Shown: in pieces, positions 52,301 through 60,471 of the stretch | Layout of the letters: every line of letters starts with the position of its first letter | Numbering within the stretch: position 1 is the stretch's first letter | NCBI GenBank assembly: GCA_963522415.1 | Contig: CAUQZV010000002.1 | Location: 35,259-99,258 of the forward strand | Source: F0422 sp963522415 | Lineage (GTDB): Bacteria; Bacillota; Negativicutes; Veillonellales; Veillonellaceae | DNA: 64,000 nt | Reading direction: 5' to 3' | Made by a program: the position numbers and the translations under genes | Notes under the pieces: model-generated | Told to the model about the DNA's origin: nothing | Seen by the model: only the letters and a program-made list of their open reading frames with translations | The model's database searches: none

Positions 52301-54178
52301 ATGAGTTTACAACTGAATACAGGCATTCACCTCTTTTTGCAAGAACCTTTGTTGCGGACATTACTGATTTCAGGTGAAGTGGGAACGGGAAAAACTTATG
52401 CTCTGTTACAAGCATTGCATGATAGGGGCCGAACCTATATGACGATTACATCTCATACAGATGTGAGTGCTATGCAGGAAGCGGTGGATATACAAAGGAC
52501 CATAGAAACATCCCAAATTGTAAAACAAGCACATCCTTGGGATGTGTATGACTTGCTTATCTGCGAAGGATTGGATCACTTTGACCGCTCTACGTGGTTA
52601 CGGATTCTTTATGAGCAAAATCGGCGGTACCAAGCAGGAAGACCACTACAAATCATTGGGACTTATACGGGAACAGAAGGGTTATCAGAGTGGGTCTATG
52701 ATATGGATGTGTGGATACCCATAGAATCACCGGATGTGGACACTAGAGTGCGGGTCCTAGCAGATAGGGACGATGCGGAAACCTATGAGATAGGCGTGGC
52801 TCGTGAAAGTCACCACAGAGAGGGGACTCTTCACGAGAGAACAGTTATGGATGCACCTAGAACCCCCACCGTGCATGATAGTATATATACATATATTTCC
52901 AGTCTGGTAGAGAGATGTAACATTTCCTTTATGGGTATGGAATATATTTTACTAAAAGCGGCCATAGGTTTAGCTAGAGAAAAAGGCCATCTGTTTGTGG
53001 AGCCTACTGATGTAGAAACAGTACTCCCGTGGACATTACCACAAAAGATGAAGAGGCCAGTGACCCCTCAGACACAGAAAGATGGAGAGGCACAGGATTC
53101 ATCTGACCGAATGCCATTCGATGAGGCAAAAAGGGAACAAGAGAAAACGAAAGAGGTCAGTTCAAACCGAGAACAAGAGGACAATAGCTCACAAGGTATG
53201 GATAGGGAAAAGGACCGTGATGAGACAATAGGAAAGGGGCCTCAGGGGATGACGACAGATAGCGATGAAGCTCATGATGGACAATCAAATGAGGAAAACA
53301 TTCTGGAATTAGATCAGATAGAAGCGGAACTTGACACTAGTCATGATGGAACAGAGAAAGAAAAGGATACAAGCGGAGAGGGCCAAGGTGAACTTCATAG
53401 AGGTAAGGCAGAGGAGTCCTTTGCACTTTCAGAAGCAGTGGAAACACAGGTGTTACATTTATATGGGATGTTGCAATCTGGGACGGCAAAGAAATACATA
53501 GACATCAGTGATGACGGTCGAGGCCCTAAGGTACATCATCAAGGAACTAAGGGGAGAACCATTGCATGGATTCCGACGATAGTACAAGGGATTATACACA
53601 GTCGCCAATTACCGATTCGGCTCACCATAGAAGACGTTAAATATGCTATGCATCAGGAAATACTAAAAGAAGCCATCTATTTAGTAGTTGATACAAGCGG
53701 ATCGATGGGGCAGAGACAACGATTACAGGGGGCAGAGAAGTTACTTTCACAATTGGTACAGATGATGTACGTGAAACGACAGTATGTATCGCTCATCACC
53801 TTTCAAAAGCAAGGGGCGCAATGTGTGGTGCCGCTGACACAGCAAATCGAGACCATCCCCAAAGCATTGGGAGAGGCTCGTATTGGAGGCAGAACGCCTT
53901 TTGTAAAAGGCATTGAGGAAGCAGTCAAACAGATAGGCAACGACATGTCGCAAATGGGGCATGTACAGGCAAAGGTCGTAATCATTACAGATGGGAAAGT
54001 TACCTCACAAGCACTGCAGGGACTAGATGACATCGGTAGATGGCTTGCGAATCAGGGAATACAAACGACGGTCATCGATACAGATCACAGTTTTGTTCGT
54101 ATGAACCGCTCCAAAGAAATTGCTCATATGTTAGGGGCAGAACTTATAAATATTTCTCAATATAGATCGTACAACTAG
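52301..54178 (+). CDS. ChlD-like chelatase subunit with AAA+ and VWA domains
   Basis: The 625-residue protein has an N-terminal AAA-like domain with Walker A GEVGTGKT (25-32) but otherwise weak AAA+ motifs. A highly charged, acidic linker follows (about 245-380, rich in D/E/K/Q). The C-terminal VWA domain has a MIDAS motif DTSGSMG near 466-472 and a further Thr/Asp pair (TDGK). This is the ChlD/BchD/CobT plan, bridging the ATPase ring to the large chelatase subunit. ATG 52301 follows AAAGGAGGTG; the upstream TTG is rejected. With CobN and ChlI it forms a complete three-subunit chelatase. Confidence 0.82.
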   Translation: MSLQLNTGIHLFLQEPLLRTLLISGEVGTGKTYALLQALHDRGRTYMTITSHTDVSAMQEAVDIQRTIETSQIVKQAHPWDVYDLLICEGLDHFDRSTWLRILYEQNRRYQAGRPLQIIGTYTGTEGLSEWVYDMDVWIPIESPDVDTRVRVLADRDDAETYEIGVARESHHREGTLHERTVMDAPRTPTVHDSIYTYISSLVERCNISFMGMEYILLKAAIGLAREKGHLFVEPTDVETVLPWTLPQKMKRPVTPQTQKDGEAQDSSDRMPFDEAKREQEKTKEVSSNREQEDNSSQGMDREKDRDETIGKGPQGMTTDSDEAHDGQSNEENILELDQIEAELDTSHDGTEKEKDTSGEGQGELHRGKAEESFALSEAVETQVLHLYGMLQSGTAKKYIDISDDGRGPKVHHQGTKGRTIAWIPTIVQGIIHSRQLPIRLTIEDVKYAMHQEILKEAIYLVVDTSGSMGQRQRLQGAEKLLSQLVQMMYVKRQYVSLITFQKQGAQCVVPLTQQIETIPKALGEARIGGRTPFVKGIEEAVKQIGNDMSQMGHVQAKVVIITDGKVTSQALQGLDDIGRWLANQGIQTTVIDTDHSFVRMNRSKEIAHMLGAELINISQYRSYN

Positions 54179-54211
54179 TGACAGAATGTATAGGTAAATA
54201 CACGCGCGATA

Positions 54212-54220
54212 TGCTACAAT
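54212..54220 (+). promoter_or_regulatory. Extended -10 promoter upstream of hemE
   Basis: TGCTACAAT is an extended -10 element 50 bases before the hemE start, with a weak -35. It allows the haem genes to be expressed apart from the chelatase operon. Confidence 0.45.
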
Positions 54221-54270
54221 AGAATGTAGAATCCAAGTTTGGTTTGGTAAAAGGTAAGGTGTAATTATAT

Positions 54271-55299
54271 ATGAAACAACGACAAGATTATTTGCAAATG
54301 ATTGCAGGTGAGTCGGTGTCCCGTAGACCAGTTTGGTTTATGCGTCAAGCGGGGCGTAGTCAAGAGGCGTATCGCAAGATAAAAGAGCGATATAGCCTAT
54401 TTGAGATTACTCATCAACCAGAATTATGTGCAAAAGTAACAGCTCTGCCTGTTCATGAATATGATGTAGATGCAGCTATTTTGTACAAAGATATCATGAC
54501 TCCTTTGGTACCTATGGGTGTAGATGTAACTATTAAACCTGGCGTAGGACCTGTCATTGCAAATCCTATACGTTCACATGAAGATGTAGCAAATTTACGT
54601 GATATTGTAGTAGAAGAATCGTTGGATTTTATGGTGAAAACGATCCAAATTCTAACGAAGGAAATGCTTGCAGTGCCGTTGATTGGCTTTGCAGGGGCTC
54701 CTTTCACATTGGCTAGTTATATGATTGAAGGGGGCCCTTCTAAAAGTTATCAGAAAACACGCCAATGTTTAGTAGCAACTCCAGAAATTTGGCATGCTCT
54801 GATGGAGCGTTTAACGACCATGTCCATTACCTATATGGAGGGGCAAATTAAGGCCGGTGTACAGGCAATTCAGATTTTTGATTCTTGGATTGGTGCGCTT
54901 TCTATAGAACAATATGAAACTGGCGTATTCCCTTATATGAAACGAATCATCGGAACTATCAAAGAGCGGTATCCTCATATTCCTATCACTATGTTTGGGG
55001 TAGGTACAAAGCATTTGTTCCCAGTATGGAAAGAATTGCCTTTAGATGTAATCGGTTGCGATTGGAGATGTTCCATTGCAGAAGCTAGTGAGATGGGGAT
55101 TACACAGACATTACAGGGGAATTTAGATCCTGCCTATTTATTCGCAGACTGGAAAACGATTCAACATGAAATTGATCGCATTTTAGAGGAAGGTGCAGCC
55201 CATGGGAAGCATATTTTCAATTTAGGCCATGGTGTTGTACCAGATGCGAATCCTAAAGTGTTGCGGAAGATAGTGGAGTATGTACATGACAGAGGATAA
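54271..55299 (+). CDS. hemE: Uroporphyrinogen decarboxylase
   Basis: The 342-residue enzyme converts uroporphyrinogen III to coproporphyrinogen III. The conserved RRPVWFMRQAGRS lies near 18-30, DAAILYKDIMTPLVPMG near 68-84, and GFAGAPFTLASYMIEGG near 140-156, with FNLGHGVVPDANP near the end. Length and motifs fit the family. The last 14 bases overlap the ferrochelatase start, so the haem genes are translationally coupled. Confidence 0.94.
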   Translation: MKQRQDYLQMIAGESVSRRPVWFMRQAGRSQEAYRKIKERYSLFEITHQPELCAKVTALPVHEYDVDAAILYKDIMTPLVPMGVDVTIKPGVGPVIANPIRSHEDVANLRDIVVEESLDFMVKTIQILTKEMLAVPLIGFAGAPFTLASYMIEGGPSKSYQKTRQCLVATPEIWHALMERLTTMSITYMEGQIKAGVQAIQIFDSWIGALSIEQYETGVFPYMKRIIGTIKERYPHIPITMFGVGTKHLFPVWKELPLDVIGCDWRCSIAEASEMGITQTLQGNLDPAYLFADWKTIQHEIDRILEEGAAHGKHIFNLGHGVVPDANPKVLRKIVEYVHDRG

Positions 55300-56206
55300 A
55301 ACGATACAACAAGTTTGTGTATTGGTATTAGACTATGGTTCTCCTCGTTCTTTAGATGATATAGACGGGTATTATACTCGTATACGGAGAGGACATAGAC
55401 CAAGTGAGGAAGAATTACAAGGATTACGTCATAAGTATGAATGCATTGGCGGACAATCCAGATTAATGGATTCCACTGCATGGCAAATAGAGCGATTACA
55501 AGAAGAATTACAACAGGAACTGCTTGGTGCAAAGGTAATCGTGGTGCAAGCACATAAATATATAGAACCACTCATTGCGGATGTAGCCAAAGAATTGGGC
55601 CACTATGATACAGTGGTGGTGCTCATGATGAACCCTTACGGAACAGATATATTAAGTGCATCCTATCTAGAGCCACTACAACCGTTTATGAACGACAGCT
55701 GGAAAATAGTGCCACATTGGGCAGATGCACCGACATTAGTGCAATCTTGGGCAGACCGAGTACAGGAGACGATGCGTACATTGTCTGCTACTGCGAAACC
55801 ACTGTATGTTTTTACTGCCCATAGTGTGCCATTGATGAAAGGCATTTCCTATGATGGATATGTGCATAGCTTGCAGCAAGTGATGCAGTCCATAGCAGAT
55901 CAATTGCAGTTGCCGAATGCTACCTTAGCTTGGCAAAGTGCAGGTACTCGTGGAGAATGGTTAACACCTACGGTGGAAGCTGTTACAGAACAAGCTAGCA
56001 CAAAGGGATACACACATGTGGTATATATTCCCATCGGCTTTACTTGTACTCATATGGAAGTGTCCTATGATTTAGATAGGGAACGTCGTGAACAATGTGA
56101 CCACTTAGGTATGTCCTATGTACGTGTGCCTATGCCAGATCATGATAGACTCTTTGTGAAAGCCATGGCGCATGGTGTATTAACAGCTCTCTGGAAGGAG
56201 GGATAA
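55286..56206 (+). CDS. hemH: Ferrochelatase / coproporphyrin ferrochelatase
   Basis: The 306-residue enzyme inserts Fe2+ into a porphyrin. Conserved LVLDYGSPRSL is near 12-22, the catalytic His is in FTAHSVP near 175, and the metal-binding Glu in PIGFTCTHMEVSYDLD near 250. Firmicutes enzymes of this type act on coproporphyrin III (CpfC), which fits the adjacent HemQ domain. I prefer ATG 55286 because GTGGAG lies seven bases upstream; ATG 55280 is possible. No Fe-S cysteine cluster is seen at the C-terminus. Confidence 0.9.
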   Translation: MTEDKTIQQVCVLVLDYGSPRSLDDIDGYYTRIRRGHRPSEEELQGLRHKYECIGGQSRLMDSTAWQIERLQEELQQELLGAKVIVVQAHKYIEPLIADVAKELGHYDTVVVLMMNPYGTDILSASYLEPLQPFMNDSWKIVPHWADAPTLVQSWADRVQETMRTLSATAKPLYVFTAHSVPLMKGISYDGYVHSLQQVMQSIADQLQLPNATLAWQSAGTRGEWLTPTVEAVTEQASTKGYTHVVYIPIGFTCTHMEVSYDLDRERREQCDHLGMSYVRVPMPDHDRLFVKAMAHGVLTALWKEG

Positions 56207-56207
56207 T

Positions 56208-58448
56208 ATGAAAGTAGCAATTATTGGTGGTGGTTTAACGGGACTGTCGTCCGCCTATTATATGAGTAAGGCGTTTCCTCATTGGGAGATTCATGTGTTG
56301 GAATCTTCGAACCGTTGGGGTGGAAAGGTGCAAACAAAACGCCGTGATGGCTATGTGGTGGAAGTGGGACCTGATTCGTATTTAGCAAGAAAAACAGCTA
56401 TGACAGATTTGGTGAAGGAATTGGGCTTAGGTGATACCTTAGTGCGTAATGCTACTGGAGAATCCTATATTTACCATCAAGGTCAAATGAAACCCATCCC
56501 TGGAGGTTCGATTATTGGGATTCCTACGGAGTTTCTTCCCTTTGCTAAGTCTAGCTTATTGAGTTGGTCTGGTAAATTACGAGCTGGATTAGATATTTTT
56601 AAGAAGCCATATCTAGGAAACGAGGATATGAGTATCGATGCCTTTTTCCGCTATCATTTAGGAGATGAACTAGTCAATTTGTTGATTGAACCTCTCTTAT
56701 CTGGTATCTACGGCGGAGATTTAAAACGCTTAAGCTTACTGGGAACCTTTCCAGAGTTTCGTCAATTAGAACAAAAACATGGAAACTTGGTTAAAGGTAT
56801 GATGGCGATGCAAAGTATGCGCAAACAATCTGGTGCGGCTACAGAAGGTCAATTTGCTCAGTTAACAGGAGGGTTAGAGTCTTTAGTAGATGCTCTAGTG
56901 GAGCAAATGCCGAAGAATGTTTCTTTGCATTTATCTACTGAGGTACTAAGCACATCCTACACAGATGAGCACTATGTAGTGCAAACACAAGCAGGCACTG
57001 ATGCTTATGATAGACTTGTAATCACCACACCACCGAAGTCCTATGAAAAATTCTTTGTGGAGGATGCAAATTTTGAAGACTTGCGCCATATGGAACAATC
57101 TTCTTGTGCTATCGTGATTATAAGCCTTCCGAAATCAGCTTTTACAAAACCATTGCAAGGCACAGGTTTTGTGATTACCCGTAGTACAGAGACACCATTG
57201 ACGGCATGTACGTATATTTCTAGCAAATGGCCACAAACGACACCACAAGATAAAGTTGTATTACGTGTCTTTTTAGGAAAGCCTACAGACACGACGGTGG
57301 ATACGCACAGTGAAGAAGAGTTGTGTGAATTGGCACTTTCAGAAATACGAAAAATATTAGGGTTCACAGGAAATCCAGAATGGATGGAAGTAGTACGTTT
57401 ACAAAAAAGTATGCCTCAATATGAAGTAGGCCATAAAGAACGAGTGGCTACACTTATGAAATATGTGGCAGAACATTATCCAGGATTGGCATTGATTGGA
57501 ACGCCATTTAAAGGGGTAGGTATGCCAGATGGCATTAAACAAGCATATGAATTAGTAGAATCATGGAAAGAAGAAACTAAGGAGGTAGTTCCTATGGATA
57601 CACATACAGAATCTAACCACGTACATCATGGAGTAGGTCCAGTGGAGGGGCATCCAGAACCTAAGCACGGTCATCCTGGAGCAGTATCGATGGAAGGTCG
57701 TTCAGAGCAATCAGGACAAGAAAAAGTGCCTGAAACCTATGAAGGTTGGTTTAGCTTACACGCTAATTATTCTATCAATTTTGAAAAATGGAGAACTTGG
57801 TCTCCTGAGCAACAACGTGAAGCATTACAATCTTTTAAGGAGTTTATTGGCAATTTAGAAAGAGCCCATGAAGCTCAGGAAAGTAGCTATGCTATGTACC
57901 AAATTAATGGTCATAAAGGGGATATTATGTTTTGGTTCTTGCAACCAAGTTTACAAGAGTTGAACGAAGTAGAGCTGACACTAAAAAAATTACCAATCTT
58001 CAGCGTATTACAACCGGAATCTTCCTTTGTATCTGTTATTGAAGTAAGCAATTATGTAAAATCTCCAAAAGATCATCCAAAAGTGCAGGCCCGGTTATAC
58101 CCTAAAATCCCTAGATTGGAATGCATGTGTTTTTATCCTATGGCGAAGCAACGCAATTTGACAGATAATTGGTATATGCTAGATCGTCAAAGTCGTGGTA
58201 GTATGATGCGTTCTCATGGTCAAATTGGCAAAAAATATGAGGACACTATCAAAGAATTTACCACAGGCGCGTTTGGTATGGATGATTGGGAATGGGGCAT
58301 TACCTTGATGAGTGATGATCCAATTCAATTTAAAAAAATTGTCAATGAAATGCGCTTTGATGAAGTAAGTGCTCGTTTTGGTATTTTTGGACCTTTTACT
58401 ATTGGTACTATTCTAGATATAGATGGTATAGATCATCTGTTTTCCTAA
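56208..58448 (+). CDS. HemY/CgoX - HemQ/ChdC fusion (coproporphyrinogen oxidase plus coproheme decarboxylase)
   Basis: One open frame of 746 codons encodes two successive enzymes. Residues 1 to about 455 are a HemY-type flavoprotein: FAD-binding GGGLTGLSSAYYMSK (7-21), LEQKHGNLVKGM, and IGTPFKGVGMPDGIKQAYE at the end. Residues 463-505 are a His/Glu/Gly-rich linker. Residues about 510-746 are HemQ, with distal Tyr643 in FYPM and proximal His670 in SHGQIGKKY, then FDDWEWG-like MDDWEWG and EMRFDEVSARFG. HemY oxidises coproporphyrinogen III to coproporphyrin III, and HemQ decarboxylates coproheme to haem b. An AAGGAGG plus ATG at codon 463 could also give free HemQ. The fusion is the unusual point; both halves look intact. 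Confidence 0.9.
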   Translation: MKVAIIGGGLTGLSSAYYMSKAFPHWEIHVLESSNRWGGKVQTKRRDGYVVEVGPDSYLARKTAMTDLVKELGLGDTLVRNATGESYIYHQGQMKPIPGGSIIGIPTEFLPFAKSSLLSWSGKLRAGLDIFKKPYLGNEDMSIDAFFRYHLGDELVNLLIEPLLSGIYGGDLKRLSLLGTFPEFRQLEQKHGNLVKGMMAMQSMRKQSGAATEGQFAQLTGGLESLVDALVEQMPKNVSLHLSTEVLSTSYTDEHYVVQTQAGTDAYDRLVITTPPKSYEKFFVEDANFEDLRHMEQSSCAIVIISLPKSAFTKPLQGTGFVITRSTETPLTACTYISSKWPQTTPQDKVVLRVFLGKPTDTTVDTHSEEELCELALSEIRKILGFTGNPEWMEVVRLQKSMPQYEVGHKERVATLMKYVAEHYPGLALIGTPFKGVGMPDGIKQAYELVESWKEETKEVVPMDTHTESNHVHHGVGPVEGHPEPKHGHPGAVSMEGRSEQSGQEKVPETYEGWFSLHANYSINFEKWRTWSPEQQREALQSFKEFIGNLERAHEAQESSYAMYQINGHKGDIMFWFLQPSLQELNEVELTLKKLPIFSVLQPESSFVSVIEVSNYVKSPKDHPKVQARLYPKIPRLECMCFYPMAKQRNLTDNWYMLDRQSRGSMMRSHGQIGKKYEDTIKEFTTGAFGMDDWEWGITLMSDDPIQFKKIVNEMRFDEVSARFGIFGPFTIGTILDIDGIDHLFS
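57579..57596 (+). promoter_or_regulatory. Internal ribosome binding site and start for the HemQ part
   Basis: AAGGAGG (57579-57585) lies eight bases before an in-frame ATG (57594-57596) at codon 463 of the fusion ORF. The +1 frame reads TAA right before GGAGG, the usual stop/SD overlap seen between adjacent genes. Independent initiation would give a 284-residue HemQ. Confidence 0.65.
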
Positions 58449-58486
58449 TGCATCAATAGGGCATTAAATTATAAAGAAATACAATT

Positions 58487-58542
58487 GCGACAGGTTTGCA
58501 TACTAGTACCGTACTGGGATTGTAGGACCTGTCGTATTTTTT
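58487..58542 (+). terminator. Terminator after the haem operon
   Basis: CGACAGGT (58488-58495) pairs with ACCTGTCG (58527-58534) around a further AGTAC/GTACT hairpin, followed by ATTTTTT. Confidence 0.8.
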
Positions 58543-58557
58543 ATTTTTCGCTAATGT

Positions 58558-58588
58558 ATTGCCCACTCATCTAAGAGTTGTGGACAAT
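58558..58588. other. Intergenic hairpin of unknown role
   Basis: ATTGCCCAC (58558-58566) and GTGGACAAT (58580-58588) form a strong stem (one G-T pair) with a short loop, but there is no T tract. It could be an operator or an RNA element upstream of the HAD gene. Confidence 0.35.
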
Positions 58589-58673
58589 ATCAATGGATGA
58601 GCTATTTTTGTATCATATTAGATAGAACTATCTGTATCTTAGAGATACTTTAGCAAAGTTATATGTTGTTATG

Positions 58674-58682
58674 TGGTATAAT
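58674..58682 (+). promoter_or_regulatory. Extended -10 promoter of the HAD phosphatase gene
   Basis: TGGTATAAT lies 26 bases before the ATG. There is no clear -35. Confidence 0.6.
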
Positions 58683-58708
58683 GAAAGATATGACAAAGGA
58701 GTGATGTT

Positions 58709-59500
58709 ATGAGATTATTAGCTATAGACTTAGATGATACGCTGTTACGTGATGATAACACTGTGTCTGACTATACAAAAGATGTGCTTAAACAAGCACA
58801 GGAGAAGGGAATTGAGGTACTTATTGCCACAGGCCGTATGTACCAAACGGCATATCCTGTAGCACATCGTTTAGGCTTAGGCGATGTACCGATGGTACTG
58901 TATTCTGGCGGTGTCATTCAACGTGTGGAAAGTAAGGAACTCATTTGGGAACGAGCGATTCCACCAGAGGTAGCCCGTAAAGTATTAGCCATCGCAAAAG
59001 AGCATAATATCTATATTCAGTCCTATATTGATGATAAATTGTTGGTACACAGTGAAACAGAGTTTTCTCGCCTTTATGAAGAAATTACAGGTGCCAAGGC
59101 TGTGTATGTAGGGGACGCTATCTATGAACCTCAAAAAGGGACAAACAAACTACTAGTGGTAGAAGAACCTGAACGTATGACAGAGGTCATTGCTATTCTT
59201 TCCGAAGAAGTAGGCGATATGGTTGATTTAGTGCGGTCTAAGGTAAATTTTCTAGAAATCGTGGCACCTCATGTATCTAAGGGGGAAGCTTTAGCCTTCA
59301 TGGGTGAACGATTGGGCATCGAATTAACAGATATGGTATCCTTTGGTAATTCGGAAAATGATATTTCTATGTTGCAAGCGACGGGGCATTCTGTGGCAGT
59401 AGGAAATGCTGAGGACCATGTGAAGACGATTGCCAAAGAAGTATGCGATACAAATGAAAATGATGGTGTCGCTAAATGGATCGAAGTGAATGTGTTATAA
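58709..59500 (+). CDS. Cof-type HAD-IIB family phosphatase
   Basis: The 263-residue hydrolase has motif I DLDDTLLRDD (6-15), motif II with TGR near residue 41, and motif IV FGNSENDISML near 211-221. The Cof-type cap lies between. Substrates in this family are sugar or nucleotide phosphates and cannot be told from sequence. It precedes rapZ after 19 bases and may share its transcript. Confidence 0.88.
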   Translation: MRLLAIDLDDTLLRDDNTVSDYTKDVLKQAQEKGIEVLIATGRMYQTAYPVAHRLGLGDVPMVLYSGGVIQRVESKELIWERAIPPEVARKVLAIAKEHNIYIQSYIDDKLLVHSETEFSRLYEEITGAKAVYVGDAIYEPQKGTNKLLVVEEPERMTEVIAILSEEVGDMVDLVRSKVNFLEIVAPHVSKGEALAFMGERLGIELTDMVSFGNSENDISMLQATGHSVAVGNAEDHVKTIAKEVCDTNENDGVAKWIEVNVL

Positions 59501-59519
59501 AATTTTGTAGGAGGGCCTC

Positions 59520-60434
59520 ATGGAAGGGTTTCGTTTAATCATCGTGACCGGTATGTCCGGAGCAGGTAAAACACAAGTGATGCAAGTCTTGGAAGATATG
59601 GGATATTTCTGTATCGACAATATTCCTCCTGTGTTGATTCCTAAGTTTAGTGAAATTTGTCGTCAAAGTGCAGGCACTAAAGTGAGCCAAGTAGCCTTAG
59701 TAGTAGATATCCGTAGTCGTGAATTTTTTGATGATTTAAACAGTGCCTTAGAAGATTTGACGGCAATGAATGTGCCTTATGAAATTGTATTTATGGAAGC
59801 TAGCGATGACACTTTGATTCGTCGTTATAAAGAAACACGTCGCAGTCACCCATTGGCACCATCGGGTCGCATTAGTACAGGGCTTTCACAAGAACGGGCA
59901 CTCTTGGCGGATGTACGTAGCAAAGCAGATCATATTATCGATACCACAAATATGAAAACATCGGCTTTGAAATCATTTATGCGCCGTACTTTTAGCCACG
60001 TGAAAGAACAAACCGATGGCATGGCGATTACGGTGGTAAGCTTCGGTTTTAAATTTGGCATGCCCAATGATGCGGATATGGTATGGGACGTAAGATTCTT
60101 GCCGAACCCGTACTACATTCCTGAATATCGTCATAAATCGGGCCGCGTACCAGTGGTGAAAGATTACATCCACTCCTTTGAAGTGACTGATGAATTTAAA
60201 AAGCATTTCTTTAGTACACTGGATTTTCTTGTGCCAAATTATGAACAAGAAGGAAAAAGTCAATTTGTGGTAGCCGTAGGCTGTACAGGCGGTATGCATC
60301 GTAGTGTGGCCATGGCAGAAGCACTGTATACACATTTGAAAGAAAAAGGTTGTAATGTTTCGGTGGAACATCGTGATATGATGCGTAATCATGTAGAAGA
60401 AGATGTGAATCCACGTTCTCGATTAGACCTATAA
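59520..60434 (+). CDS. rapZ: RapZ-family nucleotide-binding protein
   Basis: The 304-residue P-loop protein has Walker A GMSGAGKT (11-18). The C-terminal domain (about 150-290) contains SFGFKFGMP, DVRFLPNPYY and a conserved GCTGGMHRSV near 255. In Firmicutes YvcJ binds nucleotides and UDP-GlcNAc-type metabolites; in E. coli RapZ controls glmS via small RNAs. The rapZ-yvcK-whiA order is a conserved Gram-positive cluster. Confidence 0.93.
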   Translation: MEGFRLIIVTGMSGAGKTQVMQVLEDMGYFCIDNIPPVLIPKFSEICRQSAGTKVSQVALVVDIRSREFFDDLNSALEDLTAMNVPYEIVFMEASDDTLIRRYKETRRSHPLAPSGRISTGLSQERALLADVRSKADHIIDTTNMKTSALKSFMRRTFSHVKEQTDGMAITVVSFGFKFGMPNDADMVWDVRFLPNPYYIPEYRHKSGRVPVVKDYIHSFEVTDEFKKHFFSTLDFLVPNYEQEGKSQFVVAVGCTGGMHRSVAMAEALYTHLKEKGCNVSVEHRDMMRNHVEEDVNPRSRLDL

Positions 60435-60471
60435 AGAAAGGAGCGGGACGATTCTTTCGTCTCTCAAGCCT

